From: Hormiphora californensis
Taxonomy: Eukaryota > Ctenophora > Tentaculata > Cydippida > Pleurobrachiidae
Assembly (NCBI GenBank): GCA_020137815.1
Contig: CM035356.1
Span: 6,503,082-6,567,081, forward strand
Direction: 5' to 3'
DNA length: 64,000 nt
Position 1 is the first letter of the stretch; each line of letters starts with the position of its first letter. Of this stretch, positions 1 through 13,001 are shown in pieces. Both the position numbers and the translations under genes were made by a program. The notes beneath the pieces were generated by a model. That model saw only the letters and a list, made by a program, of their open reading frames with translations. It ran no database searches and was not told the origin of the DNA.

Positions 1-3000
1 ACCACCACACCATCAACTACCTCAAGTACCACCACTCCATCAACAACTTCAAGCACCACCACTCCATCAACAACTTCAAGCACCACCACTCCATCAACTA
101 CCTCAAGTACCACGACTCCATCAACTACTTCTAGCACTACCACACCATCAACTACCTCAAGTACCACCACTCCATCAACAACTTCAAGCACCACCACTCC
201 ATCAACAACTTCAAGCACCACCACTCCATCAACTACTTCAAGCACAACCACTCCATCAACTACTTCAAGTACAACTACCCCATCAACTACATCAAGTACT
301 ACTACTCCATCAACTACTTCCAGCACCACCACTCCATCAACTACCTCCAGCACCACCACTCCATCAACTACTTCAAGTACCACCACTCCATCAACTACTT
401 CTAGTACCACAACTCCATCAACTACCTCAAGTACCACCACCCCATCAACCACCTCAAGCACAACCACTCCATCAACTACCTCAAGCACCACCACTCCATC
501 AACTACATCAAGCACAACCACTCCATCAACTACTTCTAGCACCACCACTCCATCAACTACATCAAGTACCACCACTCCATCAACTACCTCAAGCACCACC
601 ACTCCATCAACTACCTCAAGTACCACCACTCCATCAACTACTTCTAGCACCACCACTCCATCAACTACTTCTAGCACCACCACTCCATCAACTACCTCGA
701 GCACCACCACTCCATCAACTACTTCTAGTACCACAACTCCATCAACTACCTCAAGTACCACCTCCCCATCAACCACCTCAAGCACAACCACTCCATCAAC
801 TACCTCAAGCACCACCACTCCATCAACTACATCAAGCACAACCACTCCATCAACTACTTCTAGCACCACCACTCCATCAACTACTTCTAGCACCACCACT
901 CCATCAACTACATCAAGCACCACAACTCCATCAACTACCTCAAGTACCACCACTCCATCAACTACTTCTAGCACCACCACTCCATCAACTACCTCGAGCA
1001 CCACCACTCCATCAACTACTTCTAGCACTACCACTCCATCAACTACCTCAAGCACCACCACTCCATCAACTACCTCAAGCACCACCACTCCATCAACTAC
1101 CTCAAGTACCACCACTCCATCAACTACTTCTAGCACCACCACTCCATCAACTACCTCAAGCACAACCACTCCATCAACTACTTCGAGTACAACTACCCCA
1201 TCAACTACCTCAAGCACAACCACTCCATCAACTACTTCAAGTACAACTACCCCATCAACTACATCAAGCACCACCACTCCATCAACTACCTCAAGTACCA
1301 CCACTCCATCAACTACCTCAAGTACCACGACTCCATCAACTACTTCTAGCACCACCACTCCATCAACTACTTCCAGCACCACCACTCCATCAACTACTTC
1401 AAGTACCACCACTCCATCAACTACTTCTAGTACCACAACTCCATCAACTACCTCAAGTACCACCACCCCATCAACCACCTCAAGCACCACCACTCCATCA
1501 ACTACCTCAAGTACCACGACTCCATCAACTACTTCTAGCACCACCACACCATCAACTACCTCAAGTACCACCACTCCATCTACTACTTCTAGCACCACCA
1601 CTCCATCAACTACCTCAAGCACCACCACTCCATCAACTACCTCAAGTACCACCACTCCATCAACTACCTCAAGTACTACCACTCCATCAACTACCTCAAG
1701 TACCACCACTCCATCAACTACTTCAAGTACCACCACTCCATCAACTACCTCAAGCACCACCACTCCATCAACTACCTCAAGCACAACCACTCCATCAACT
1801 ACTTCAAGTACAACTACCCCATCAACTACCTCAAGCACCACCACTCCATCAACTACTTCAAGTACCACAACTCCATCAACCACTTCCAGCACCACCACTC
1901 CATCAACTACTTCAAGCACCACTACTCCATCAACAACTTCAAGCACCACCACTCCGTCAACAACTTCAAGCACCACCACTCCATCAACAACTTCAAGCAG
2001 CACCACTCCATCAACTACTTCTAGCACCACTACTCCATCAACAACTTCAAGTACCACTACCCCATCAACTACCTCAAGCACAACCACTCCATCAACTACT
2101 TCAAGTACAACTACCCCATCAACTACATCAAGTATCACTACTCCATCAACTACTTCCAGCACCACCACTCCATCAACTACTTCCAGCACCACCACTCCAT
2201 CAACTACTTCAAGTACCACCACTTCATCAACTACTTCTAGTACCACAACTCCATCAACTACTTCAAGTACCACCACCCCATCAACCACCTCAAGCACAAC
2301 CACTCCATCAACTACCTCAAGTACCACCACTCCATCAACTACTTCAAGTACCACCACTCCATCAACTACCTCAAGCACCACCACTCCATCAACTACTTTA
2401 AGTACCACCACTCCATCAACTACCTCAAGTACCACCACTCCATCAACTACTTCCAGTACCACTACTCCATCAACTACCTCAAGCACTACTACTCCATCAA
2501 CTACCTCAAGTACCACCACCCCATCAACTACCTCAAGTACCACCACTCCATCAACTACTTCTAGTACCACCACTCCATCAACTACTTCTAGTACCACAAC
2601 TCCATCAACTACCTCAAGTACCACCACCCCATCAACCACCTCAAGCACAACCACTCCATCAACTACCTCAAGTACCACCACTCCATCAACTACTTCAAGT
2701 ACCACCACTCCATCAACTACCTCAAGCACCACCACTCCATCAACTACTTCAAGTACCACCACTCCATCAACTACCTCAAGTACCACCACTCCATCAACTA
2801 CTTCCAGTACCACTACTCCATCAACTACCTCAAGCACTACTACTCCATCAACTACCTCAAGTACCACCACCCCATCAACTACCTCAAGTACCACCACTCC
2901 ATCAACTACTTCTAGCACCACCACTCCATCAACAACTTCAAGTACCACTACCCCATCAACTACCTCAAGCACAACCACTCCATCAACTACTTCAAGTACA

Positions 3001-3110
3001 ACTACCCCATCAACTACATCAAGTACCACTACTCCATCAACTACTTCGAGTACCACCACTCCATCAACTACCTCAAGCACCACCACTCCATCAACTACTT
3101 CAAGTACCAC
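1..3110 (+). repeat. 27-bp coding minisatellite (TTTPSTTSS), about 115 copies
   Basis: A 27-bp unit with almost fixed protein sequence but many silent changes (AGT/AGC, ACC/ACA/ACT). Variants recur at longer spacing: the marker CTAGTACCACAACT at about 2237 returns at about 2588, 351 bp (13 units) later, with matching neighbours. This indicates higher-order duplication. The array is Thr/Ser/Pro only, typical of a mucin domain. Confidence 0.95.
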
Positions 3111-6100
3111 AACTCCAACTACATCTACCAGTTCAACTACAACTTCTAATGTTCCTGAGTGTGCTAAGCCCACAGACGGATACAGGGATGTTGTTCCTCT
3201 GAGTGAGCTGATTAATTCTGCTGTCTTCACGGAGGGAACTAATGGTTATGAATCTCTCAACGAACTCATCATTGGCAAGAATTCGGAAAATCCTTTGAAA
3301 ATTTCGTCACTTATTTTCGATGTTGATAGTTACTCCTCTCGGCCTGACAGTGAACAAGTCGTTATTTACGAGTCTTATCTCTTCCTTGTTGTGAAACCTG
3401 AATCTGAGGGAACCGACGATTGGAAACCCCAGATCACGGAAATTCATCCTCTGGAGAGGACATTTGAAAATGTGGTCACCGGTGAAGGAAAACTTACTTC
3501 AGATGACAATCTTGATGTTAGTACCAAACTATTACTTTATGCCTTCGTTGTTTCAGAACGAGCTTGATATAAGTTCTTATACATTTTGCTTGATTTTCGA
3601 TTTTATTTTTAATCATTATCATAATTATGATAATTATATTTGTGATAATATCATATCATTTGTAGGAAAAAACTGGGGTATTCAACCCATTGAACAAGGA
3701 ACCAACTTACGACAAGGAAGTTTTCGCTGATTTCACTGACACCATCCGGGAATGGATCAGCCCTTACGATTCCAGTGATAACAAGGTATGAGTTAATCTT
3801 CATTTGAGGTGGAATATGAAGCTCTGAAACGGAGAGATTCGTCTTGTAATTATATTATGCGTAGGTTAACTACGGTGTTGCGTTGGTGAACAAGTACACT
3901 GATGGATCAACTGAAGGAACATCAGCCAAGGATATCCGATATTACAGTTTCACCAACGATTCCGATGTCACTGAGTACATCCCTTACATCGATATTTGCT
4001 ACAAGATCGTCGACGTTCCTGTAAGTTTTTTGAACTTTTATCCTTCGTTGTTCAAGTCCAGGTTCTGCTCTGAATACTTTTATTATAACTTTGCTAATTG
4101 GAAGTTAATTAGTGAGTGATAATTAATTCCCTGTTCCCCTCCCATAGGTCTGTAACGAGACTGGCGAGTTCTATGAAAAGACGGTCGATGTGACTTCTTC
4201 CACTCTTCTGGTCGATGGAGACGATAAGGGTTATACTAACGAGTCCCTGACTGTCGGAAAGGATGTTGACGGAAACGTTTACAGGACTGTTATTAAGTTT
4301 GATGTCAGTACTATCTTGGAAACAAGTAAGTAGGACGTTGCCATTGATCTGATGAACCGTCACACAGTGTGAGCTACACAAGGTTAAGATGGAATTACTG
4401 TTCCATGCATAGTCTCTAACAAAACATTATTCCACTAGACAATGGCCAGTACAGCGTTAACGATGCTTGGATTAAACTGAACTACCTCAAGCCAAGCGAT
4501 AGCAGTGATACTAGCTCTGTCACCACCACAACTTTCTCTGTGTACAAGGTTGGTGCATTCAGTTTAGATTCTGCATGCTGTGTGGGGCGGGTGGTGATCA
4601 GAGAGGGTCGTGCACGGCATGAACGGTGTTTGGGCAGCAATTATGTACAGTTGCCATAGTAACTAGATGATTTGATCTAACATCCTCTCTTCTAACTAGG
4701 TTACAGTTGACTGGGACGAAGATACTGTCTCCTGGGATGACATCAAGGATAACTATAATTCCACCGCCCCTATTGGTGAGGGTGTTGTATCTGAGGATCA
4801 AGTTGGGGGAACTGCTGTCTGGGTACGTATCTTCATTGACGACAGACATGTCTAGACAGAAGACGATCTGGTCGTGATTCCCAAAAGATGATCCGGGACT
4901 TGTCTCGCCCGGTCGCGATGTATATGAGAAATGAATATGGTTTCTCTAGCGACGGTGGTTCAGCGCCTTCCAATCTGTCTCTACAATAGTCCCCTCTGTT
5001 ATTTTACTGTGTAGTGTGTATTTTAATTGTGTTCCATAACTTCACAGCTCACTCTCCTCCCCTATGTAGATCAACATTGCTGAAACGATTATTGACTGGG
5101 CGGAGAATGGAGTAACTGATAACTACGGTTTCGTCCTGATTGATGATGACGAGAGTACTGCCAGCAGGGTTCCTCTCTTCGCACACGAGGACAACTCTGC
5201 CGATAACGAGCATCAACCTACCCTGGCGATCTGTAAAAAGAACATCATCACTACAAGTGAGTGAAATGTTTGTGTGTCCCCATTTTGACCTGATTTTTCT
5301 AGCCCCAAGCCCATTTAAACTAATTTTTAGCCCATTGTTCTTACCCATTTCTAACCAATACATCCCCCGTTTAGCATCGACCACAACTCCAACGACATCA
5401 ACCAGTTCAACTACAACTCCTAATGTTCCTGAGTGTGCTAAGCCCACAGACGGATACAGGGATGTTGTTCCTCTGAGTGAGCTTATTAATTCTGCTGTCT
5501 TCACGGAGGGAACTAACGGTTATGAATCTCTCAACGAACTCATCATTGGCAAGAATTCGGAAAATCCTCTGAAAATTTCGTCACTTATTTTCGATGTTGA
5601 TAGTTACTCCTCTCGGCCTGACAGTGAACAAGTTGTTATCTACGAGTCTTATCTGTTCCTTGTTGTGAAACCTGAATCTGAGGGAACAGACGATTGGAAA
5701 CCCCAGATCACGGAGATTCATCCTCTGGAGAGGACATTTGAAAATGTGGTAACCGGTGAAGGAAAACTTACTTCGGATGACAATCTTGATGTTAGTACCA
5801 AACTATTACTTTATGCCTTCGTTGTTTCAGAACGAGCTTGATACATTTTTAATCATTATCTTAATTATGATAATTATATTTGTGATACTATCATATCATT
5901 CGTAGGAAAAAACTGGGGTATTCAACCCATTGAACAAGGAACCAACTTACGACAAGGAAGTTTTCGCTGATTTCACTGACACCATCCGAGAATGGATCAG
6001 CCCTTACGATTCCAGTGATAACAAGGTATGAGTTAATCTTCATTTGAGATGGAATATGAAGCTCTGAAGTGGAGAGATTCGTCTTGTAATTATATTATGC

Positions 6101-9100
6101 GTAGGTTAACTATGGTGTTGCGTTGGTGAACAAGTACACTGATGGATCAACTGAAGGAACATCAGCCAAGGATATCCGATATTACAGTTTCACCAACGAT
6201 TCCGATGTCACTGAGTACATTCCTTACATCGATATTTGCTACAAGATCGTCGACGTTCCTGTAAGTTTTTTAAACTTTTATCCTTCGTTTTCCTAGTCCA
6301 GGTTCTGCTTTCAATACTATAATAATAACTTTGCTAATTGGAAGTTACAGTCGGACCCCGATTTACCGGGCCCCGATTTACCGGGAGGATAAACTTCCTC
6401 CGATATAGGAAATTAACGGTATTTTGACCCCGATATACCGGGCACCCCGATTTACCGGGCAAAACCCTTTCCCCTGAGCATCCCGGTAAATCAGGGTCTG
6501 ACTGTCATTAGTGACTGGTAATTAATTCCCTGTTCCCCTCCCATAGGTCTGTAATGAGACTGGCGAGTTCTATGAAAAGACGGTCGATGTGACTTCTTCG
6601 ACCCTTCTGGTAGATGGAGACGATAAGGGTTATACTAACGAGTCCCTGACTGTCGGAAAGGATGTTGACGGAAACGTTTACAGGACCGTTATTAAGTTTG
6701 ATGTCAGTACCATCTTGGAAACAAGTAAGTAGGGTTGCCGAATTGATCTGATGAACCGTCACAGAGCAGTGTGAGCTACACAATTGTTAATACTTTCTTT
6801 TTATTATTTGTGCGGGAGCACGAACACAGTGTCAGGCGACTCAAAGGTTAAGATGGAATAACTGTCCCATGCATAGTCTCTAACAAAACATTATTCCACT
6901 AGACAATGGCCAGTACAGCGTTAACGATGCTTGGATTAAACTGAACTACCTCAAGCCAAGCGATAGCAGTGATACCAGCTCTGTCACCACCCGAACTTTC
7001 TCTGTGTACAAGGTTGGTGCATTCAGTTTAGATTCTGCATGCTGTGTGGGGCGGGTGGTGATCAGAGAGGGTCGTGCACGGCATGAACGGTGTTTGGGTA
7101 CACCATCTTATATATGTACATAATAAAGTTGCCATAGTAACTAGATGATTCGATCTAATATCCTCTTCTAACTAGGTTACAGTTGACTGGGACGAAGATA
7201 CTGTCTCCTGGGATGACATCAAGGACAACTATGATTCCACTGCCCCTATTGGTGAGGGTGTTGTATCTGAGGATCAAGTTGGGGGAACTGCTGTCTGGGT
7301 ACGTACCTTGTTGTTATCTTCTGGTACCTTTATATTATTGTTATATGATTATCTTGTTATCTGATCTTGTTATTGCCCTGGATATTACAACATGGTTACC
7401 ATAGTAACAGTGGTTCAGCCCCTTCAAACCCTTCTTTATTATAGTCCCCTCTGATTTTTTACTGTGTATATTACTTTGTTTCATAACTTCACAGCCTCCT
7501 CCCCTACGTAGATCAACATTGCTGAAACGATCATCGACTGGGCGGAGAATGGAGTGACTGATAACTACGGTTTCGTCCTGGTTGATGATGACGAGAGTAC
7601 TGCCAGTAGGGTTCCTCTCTTCGCGCACGAGGACAACTCTGCCGATAACGAGCATCAACCTACCCTGGCGATCTGTAAAAAGAATATCATCACTACAAGT
7701 GAGTGGAATGTTGTGTGTGTCTCCATATTTACCCGATTTATTCTATCCCATGGTTCTTTAACCACAAGCCCATTTTAACTCATGTTTGATACATTGTTCT
7801 AACCCATTTCTAACCAATAAATCCCCCGTTTAGCATCGACTTCAACACCAACAGCTACTACTCTCACTACTTCTCCCACCACCTCAACAACTACACCAGT
7901 GTTCATCTCCGAGTGTGAAATACCCACTGGTACGTACTGCAGAGTACACTGTACAGGGTGTAGAACTTTTTACTATTGTTTCACTACTAATTTCTGAGTA
8001 TTATTGTTGGTTACCATGGTAACACACTCCATCGCTAACAGGTGGTAACAGGACTGTTATTGACTTGAAGAATTATCTGGTCATTCAGGATACACCACTT
8101 TCCGCGACCAACGAAAACTACATCCAGATCGGTATGTGGTGTTGAATCAACTCTGTTGATATGTTCATGTTTTTCAGTTTGCGATCAAATTCAATTACTA
8201 ATTCCTCTTCCTCCAATTATCTAGGTAAGACCAGTACTGATGGAGAGAAGATCTTGCTGATCTACTTTGATATGAAGCAAGCCATGGAAGATGCTGGTCT
8301 GTCCACCAATATCGCTGTTACAGACTCAAAGATGAATTTACGGTATGTTGCTCCTTCATAAACATAGTTTTGCTCCTTCATAAACACAGTTGTGCTCCTT
8401 CATAAACAAAGTTGTGCTCCTTCATAAACATAGTTGTGCTCCTTCATAAACACAGATGTGCTCCTTCATAAACACACCTATAATATAACACACCCATAAT
8501 GTTGTAGATTGGTGGCTGATGATGATGGTAATGATGCTACATTCAACCCTGGACATCTCACCATGTATCCCCTGAAGAAGGACTTCAACAATGAATCCAC
8601 CTGGGATTACCCATGGATCCTGGAAGGTAATTAGTGGGCTGGGATAAGTGTATATGTCTCACGCCGATCTGAGGGCCATTGGGAGATCAAAACAGTTAAC
8701 AGGGTCTGTGGGCGCTTAGTTTGGTTGTTATCCCCATGTCTCTCTCGGCCTCTAAACTAACACACCCTCTCTCTCTCCACCAGAACAAGGTCCAATTGCT
8801 GGAGTGGATTATTACAGTACCGTGTACTCACAGTTCTCGAAGATGAGTACTAAACCGGAAACCGGCAAATGGCTACAGACCACTATCACTACCATGGTCC
8901 GATACATCTTCACTTCCACCAACTACGCCAGAAACGATCACGGTTTCCTTTTCCGGTAAGTGAGCACAATACTAAGTATGACACGATACCAAATATGGCA
9001 TGATACCAAATATGGCCATATATGGCACGATACCAAATATGGCACGATACCAAATATGGCATGATACCAAATATGCATATCTCCGCCATTTGACTAACAT

Positions 9101-11900
9101 GGATAACTCCATTGTCATTATAATTCTTCTTCAGATACGTGACTGAGGATGGCTCAGACCCCACCCACTTCCTGACCTTCGACTCACCAGAGTTCACTGA
9201 CTCCGAATTCCACCCCTGGATGGACATCTGTTATGTTAAGACGGAGGAACCAGCCCCTTGTGAGGATGGACAGGTATTTATATAGTAGCTAGTATTGTTA
9301 GAACCTGGGACATACCATCAACATGAGAGAGTCCCTGAAATTTAGGCACCCCTCTACCCCCACACCGCCATGACGTGTTCTAATTACCACTCTACCCCCA
9401 CACGACCCTGCATTATAGTCCCCTCTACCCCCTTACCACGTCAGTGACGTCACGGTGTCATTATTCTAACCACCCCCCCCCCCTTTACTCCAGGTTATTA
9501 TGTATACCGTTAATGCGGATACTTACCTGGCTCAAGACGGTATAGTCCACGGTGAAGACCCGTACATGTATGTTGGTAACTCTGGATGGGATGGTTACAC
9601 TCGGGCTCTCGTTGATTTCGATGTCTCATCTCTAGATGGCGATCTGGGTATGTTCATCTTCTCAATTATATGTGTCACCACTATTAGCTCTAAAAAATTT
9701 TAAAGAATATATCGCCCTGAAAAAGGCACTTTTTGTAACATTATAGTCCAACTGGTGAGCTGTTAGTTAACCAAATCAAATCAACTATCTCCACTATCCC
9801 AGAATCTTGTCCAATTCTGTTTCTGTCCACTCTCTCTACTTATCAACTATGCCTTTCCAGAATTGAACACGGAGGATACGAGTGTGTATCTGAGGTTGTG
9901 GTATGACGGTTCCATCATGGGTAAACCATACAACGATCCCAAACAGATGGACAGACATCTTGTTGCTCATCAGGTAAAGATAGTTTTAGATAGTTTCATA
10001 TTCAATTAGATAGTTTTAGTTAATAATTTACTTATAATTGTCCCACCCCTTGCCCTCCTTCTAACCCCATCCCTCTTGTCCCCAGGTTGTAACTCAGTGG
10101 GAGGAGGACAGTGCCACCAACAAGTATTCCAGTACCTCTGGCACCGATAAGATCGAGTGGAGTAGTGCCATGATGGGGGCCAAGGAGGATTACTTAGAGG
10201 ATAAGGAGAGTGAGGTGTACATCAGCGAGAGCGAGGGACCCATGGATGTCTGGGTGAGTTAATTAATTAGTTCTTAATTGGTTCTTAATTAGTTCTTAAT
10301 TACCTCTTAATCAGTTCTTAAATAGATCTGAATTAGTGATAAGGTATTAGTTATTACAGACCTTTGTAATTCCACTAACTCACCCCTCTCCCCTCCTCAG
10401 TTCAACCTCACCTATCTCTTCACGGACTGGGTTAACGGAACCTCCTCGGATATGGGAGTGGTTATCAAAGATTCCCTTCACGAGAAGATCCCGGGATACT
10501 TCCTCAAATTCGGATCCAATGATAACCCCGATGAAACTATGAGACCATACTTCTGGACCTGCCAGAAGAAGGGTATGTTTTATCATATCTATTTATTCAT
10601 CCTCCAAATTAAGTGGTAGATCTAATATTTATCCATCCTCCAACATCCTAACTGTTGTATGCCATTTGGTCTAACACGTGGCCTTCCAAAGTCTGTATCC
10701 TGAGTACCGAAATCCCTTTCCCATATTGTTAACCCCTCCCTCCCCCATATTGTTAACCCCCCCTCCCTCCCCCTGCAGCAACATGTGAACCTGTCGATGC
10801 GGAACCAAAAAATATCGAAGATTCCAAGGGCTGTGTATCGGTGTCCAATGTTACTCTTAACAACTGTGTTGCGAAGAATGGTCCTTGTCCCGATGAAGAT
10901 GGAACTACTGCCCTCTCCGATCTGGAGGGTTATACTTATGGAACAACTGCCATGTGGGATGAATTCCATCAGGTAACCATAGAAACAGGCTCGGGAGGTT
11001 TGGGGTAATAGAGATAGGGAGACAGACGGGTTAGACAGTAGATATAAGTTGAATTTTGTAATTTGTATCCTCTTTTAGAGCTTCTCTGACCATCTTCTTC
11101 CCTTCCCATCAGATGCAATCTGCTTGTAAGTGCTGTGTAGAGACTGAAACCGAGATCATGGACATACCCATGGACTGCTCTGCTGTTGATGGGGAGAGCG
11201 ACTACACCCTTCAAACGGTAATGTTAAAACCACAAGGATTTGTTCTGTCCTGTTTATAAAACCACAAGGATTTGTTCTGTCCTGTTTATAAAACCACAAG
11301 GATTTGTTCTGTCCTGTTTAAATAAAACCACAAGGATTTGTTCTATCCTGTTTATAAAACCACAAGGATTTGTTCTATCCTGTTTATAAAACCACAAGGA
11401 TTTGTTCTGTCCTGTTTATAAAACCACAAGGATTTGTTCTGTCCTGTTTATAAAATCACAAGGATTTGTTCTGTCCTGTTTATAAAACCACAAGGATTTG
11501 TTCTGTCCTGTTTATAAAACCACAAGGATTTGTTCTATCCTGTTTATAAAACCACAAGGATTTGTTCTGTCCTGTTTATAAAACCACAAGGATTTGTTCT
11601 GTCCTGTTTATAAAATCACAAGGATTTGTTCTGTCCTGTTTATAAAACCACAAGGATTTGTTCTGTCCTGTTCATAAAACCACAAGGATTTGTTCTGTCC
11701 TGTTTATAAAACCACAAGGATTTGTTCTGTCCTGTTTATTATATGGTTCTCTAACCCCGTATCCTGTTCAGGTCAAGTACATCAAGGAATGCCAGTGCCA
11801 GAAATGCTCTATTGTATCGCAGAAACGAAAGAAGAGGTCAGCGCCTAGCAAGACTCGATTGCTCCTGCGATCAGCGCTGAAGTCAATTCTGCGAAAGTAA
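1..11900 (+). CDS. Secreted mucin-like protein: PTS repeats, six DNRLRE-like modules, C-terminal cystine knot (5' end outside window)
   Basis: Exons: 1-3516, 3666-3785, 3865-4020, 4148-4325, 4439-4548, 4700-4822, 5070-5256, 5375-5790, 5906-6025, 6105-6260, 6547-6724, 6903-7012, 7176-7298, 7512-7698, 7834-7929, 8042-8131, 8225-8342, 8508-8626, 8784-8955, 9135-9273, 9494-9647, 9861-9973, 10086-10253, 10401-10572, 10779-10972, 11113-11217, 11772-11900. Phases all agree, giving 2,482 residues here. About 1,040 residues of TTTPSTTSS repeats (O-glycosylation-rich) lead into six modules resembling the DNRLRE/CBM96 beta-sandwich, with hallmarks such as VTVDWDEDTVSW and DNYGFVL. The last two exons carry a cystine knot (CKCC, ECQCQKC) of the kind that ends gel-forming mucins and von Willebrand factor, followed by a basic tail (KRKKRS). 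Inference: an extracellular, multimerising adhesive or mucus component. Least certain boundary: the GTTAGT donors at 3517 and 5791. The start codon and any signal peptide lie left of the window. Confidence 0.85.
3132..7698 (+). repeat. Genomic tandem duplication of a DNRLRE-pair unit
   Basis: Unit 1 (3132-5256) and unit 2 (5391-7698) match in exon and intron alike: same exon lengths (120, 156, 178, 110, 123, 187 nt), same splice sites, and near-identical intron sequence. Differences include a 157-bp inverted-repeat element in an intron of unit 2 and a small insertion near 6785-6845. A third, much more diverged pair follows at 7834-10572. The first duplication is therefore recent and the third pair older. 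Confidence 0.9.
6348..6504. mobile_element. MITE family 1 (TIR CAGTCGGACCCCGATTTA), pogo/Tc1-like
   Basis: The element starts CAGTCGGACCCCGATTTACC and ends with the imperfect complement GGTAAATCAGGGTCTGACTG. It repeats a 'CCCGATTTACCGGG' word internally. Unit 1 of the surrounding duplication lacks it and shows the empty site near 4108. Relatives lie at 53548-53922 (flanked by TA on both sides), 17147-17215 (fragment) and 29398-29513 (degenerate). TA flanks and the CAG start suit Tc1/mariner/pogo elements. No transposase is present. Confidence 0.75.
8345..8482 (+). repeat. Intronic minisatellite (GTGCTCCTTCATAAACA words)
   Basis: Six or so copies of a unit with GCTCCTTCATAAACA, beginning directly after the donor at 8343. 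Similar short arrays sit in neighbouring introns: ATGATACCAAATATGGC copies at 8975-9075 and TTAATTAGTTCTTA copies at 10255-10330. Confidence 0.8.
11223..11748 (+). repeat. 32-bp intronic minisatellite next to the last acceptor of the mucin-like gene
   Basis: About 16 near-identical copies of a 32-bp unit with ACCACAAGGATTTGTTCTG and TCCTGTTTATAAA. It fills most of the last intron (11218-11771). The real acceptor region just after it (GTATCCTGTTCAG) resembles the unit's TCCTGTTTA end, so the array may derive partly from the acceptor region. Confidence 0.9.
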
Positions 11901-13001
11901 TTAGGAGATATTTTGTGAATTTGTGACCTATAAGACTGAGAGTTTGAGAGCGAGATTGATTTAGATTAAATTGACCCAAACAACTGTTAAAGTTTTTTCG
12001 CTGTATTATTATACGTATAAGTTTTGTGAGTGTATGAATTTTTGCTAAAAGTGTAAAGGATTTGTTAGACTGAACTGTGTGAGTGTATTTAAAACTGAAA
12101 GAAACTGTGCCCTCGTTCTAATTCATTTTACAGCGAAAATATTATCGTGTTCATATTCGTACGTATTCGTTACAAAATTATCGAAAGTATCTCCTATGCA
12201 TATGACCTCTTCTCGATCTCCTGCTCCAGCTCAGTGGTTTAAAAACTGGATCGGAGCTCCATCGACAATCGGGCATGGAGCCCGAGCAGGGTCCAGGGAG
12301 CTCCATGGACCATGCCCCATGCATGGAGAGTGGAGAAATTATCACTAATATTTGCTGTCGGGCCAATTCTATGACCACAGTTTTAGTGAGAATAGGGTGA
12401 GGCCAATGCTCTGACAGGATATGAATGTATACGTTTTAGATAAGATTTGTATGGAGCGCGCGTAAAATAATACTCTCTACGGCGTATGTTGATTGCGCGC
12501 CGCGAAGTAACTTGGATCGAAAAAGTCCCACTGCACTTTCAAATGAGGCCCCTCGGAAATGTTCAAGTCATGCACAATCAAGTCACGCCCACCAATCACA
12601 GCTCAGAACGCGCGGAGTGCTTCGCGCGTTCTGAGCTGTGATTGGTGGGCGTGACTTGATTGTGCATGACTTGAACATTTCCGAGGGGCCTCATTGGACA
12701 GTCGCGACTTTTGTTTTCACTTTTCAAAAAGTTTTTAAATGGGTTGAAAAGTGCGTTGCCAATTAAATGGGTGTTCCGCGTTTGTCGATAAACATATTAA
12801 TACAGTGAACATACATAAACGGATTTTCTTGTAATTATCTTCCATTTCAGATTGAAATTTTCAACCTAAATTCTGCCGTTGGGCGATCCGCAGTTTTCCC
12901 CGGTTCGGCGTTTGAATTTTGATGCTACTGCCAACTCGTGCAGAGTGTGCAATCGTAAAACCTTGATTAAATACATTATATTACATCTTGTCTAGGTAAA
13001 A
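11901..13001. other. Intergenic: mucin-gene 3' flank and COMTD1-like 5' flank
   Basis: No coding exon seen. The first half is AT-rich and probably holds the 3' UTR. At 12250-12330 there is a partly palindromic GAGCTCCATG-type stretch, and at 12542-12695 a long perfect hairpin. The final 300 bases before the ATG at 13002 would hold the promoter and 5' UTR of the methyltransferase; I see no clear TATA box. Confidence 0.6.
12542..12695. repeat. Perfect 73-bp inverted repeat upstream of the COMTD1-like gene
   Basis: Arms 12542-12614 and 12623-12695 are exact complements around an 8-base loop. Each arm contains a CCAAT-type motif (ACCAATCACA / TGTGATTGGTGGGCG). It lies about 300 bases before the ATG. 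It could be a small non-autonomous transposon, a promoter element, or both. Confidence 0.9.

Noticed and set aside
11223-11748. CRISPR-like regular repeats
   Set aside because: Direct tandem copies with no unique spacers, in an animal intron.
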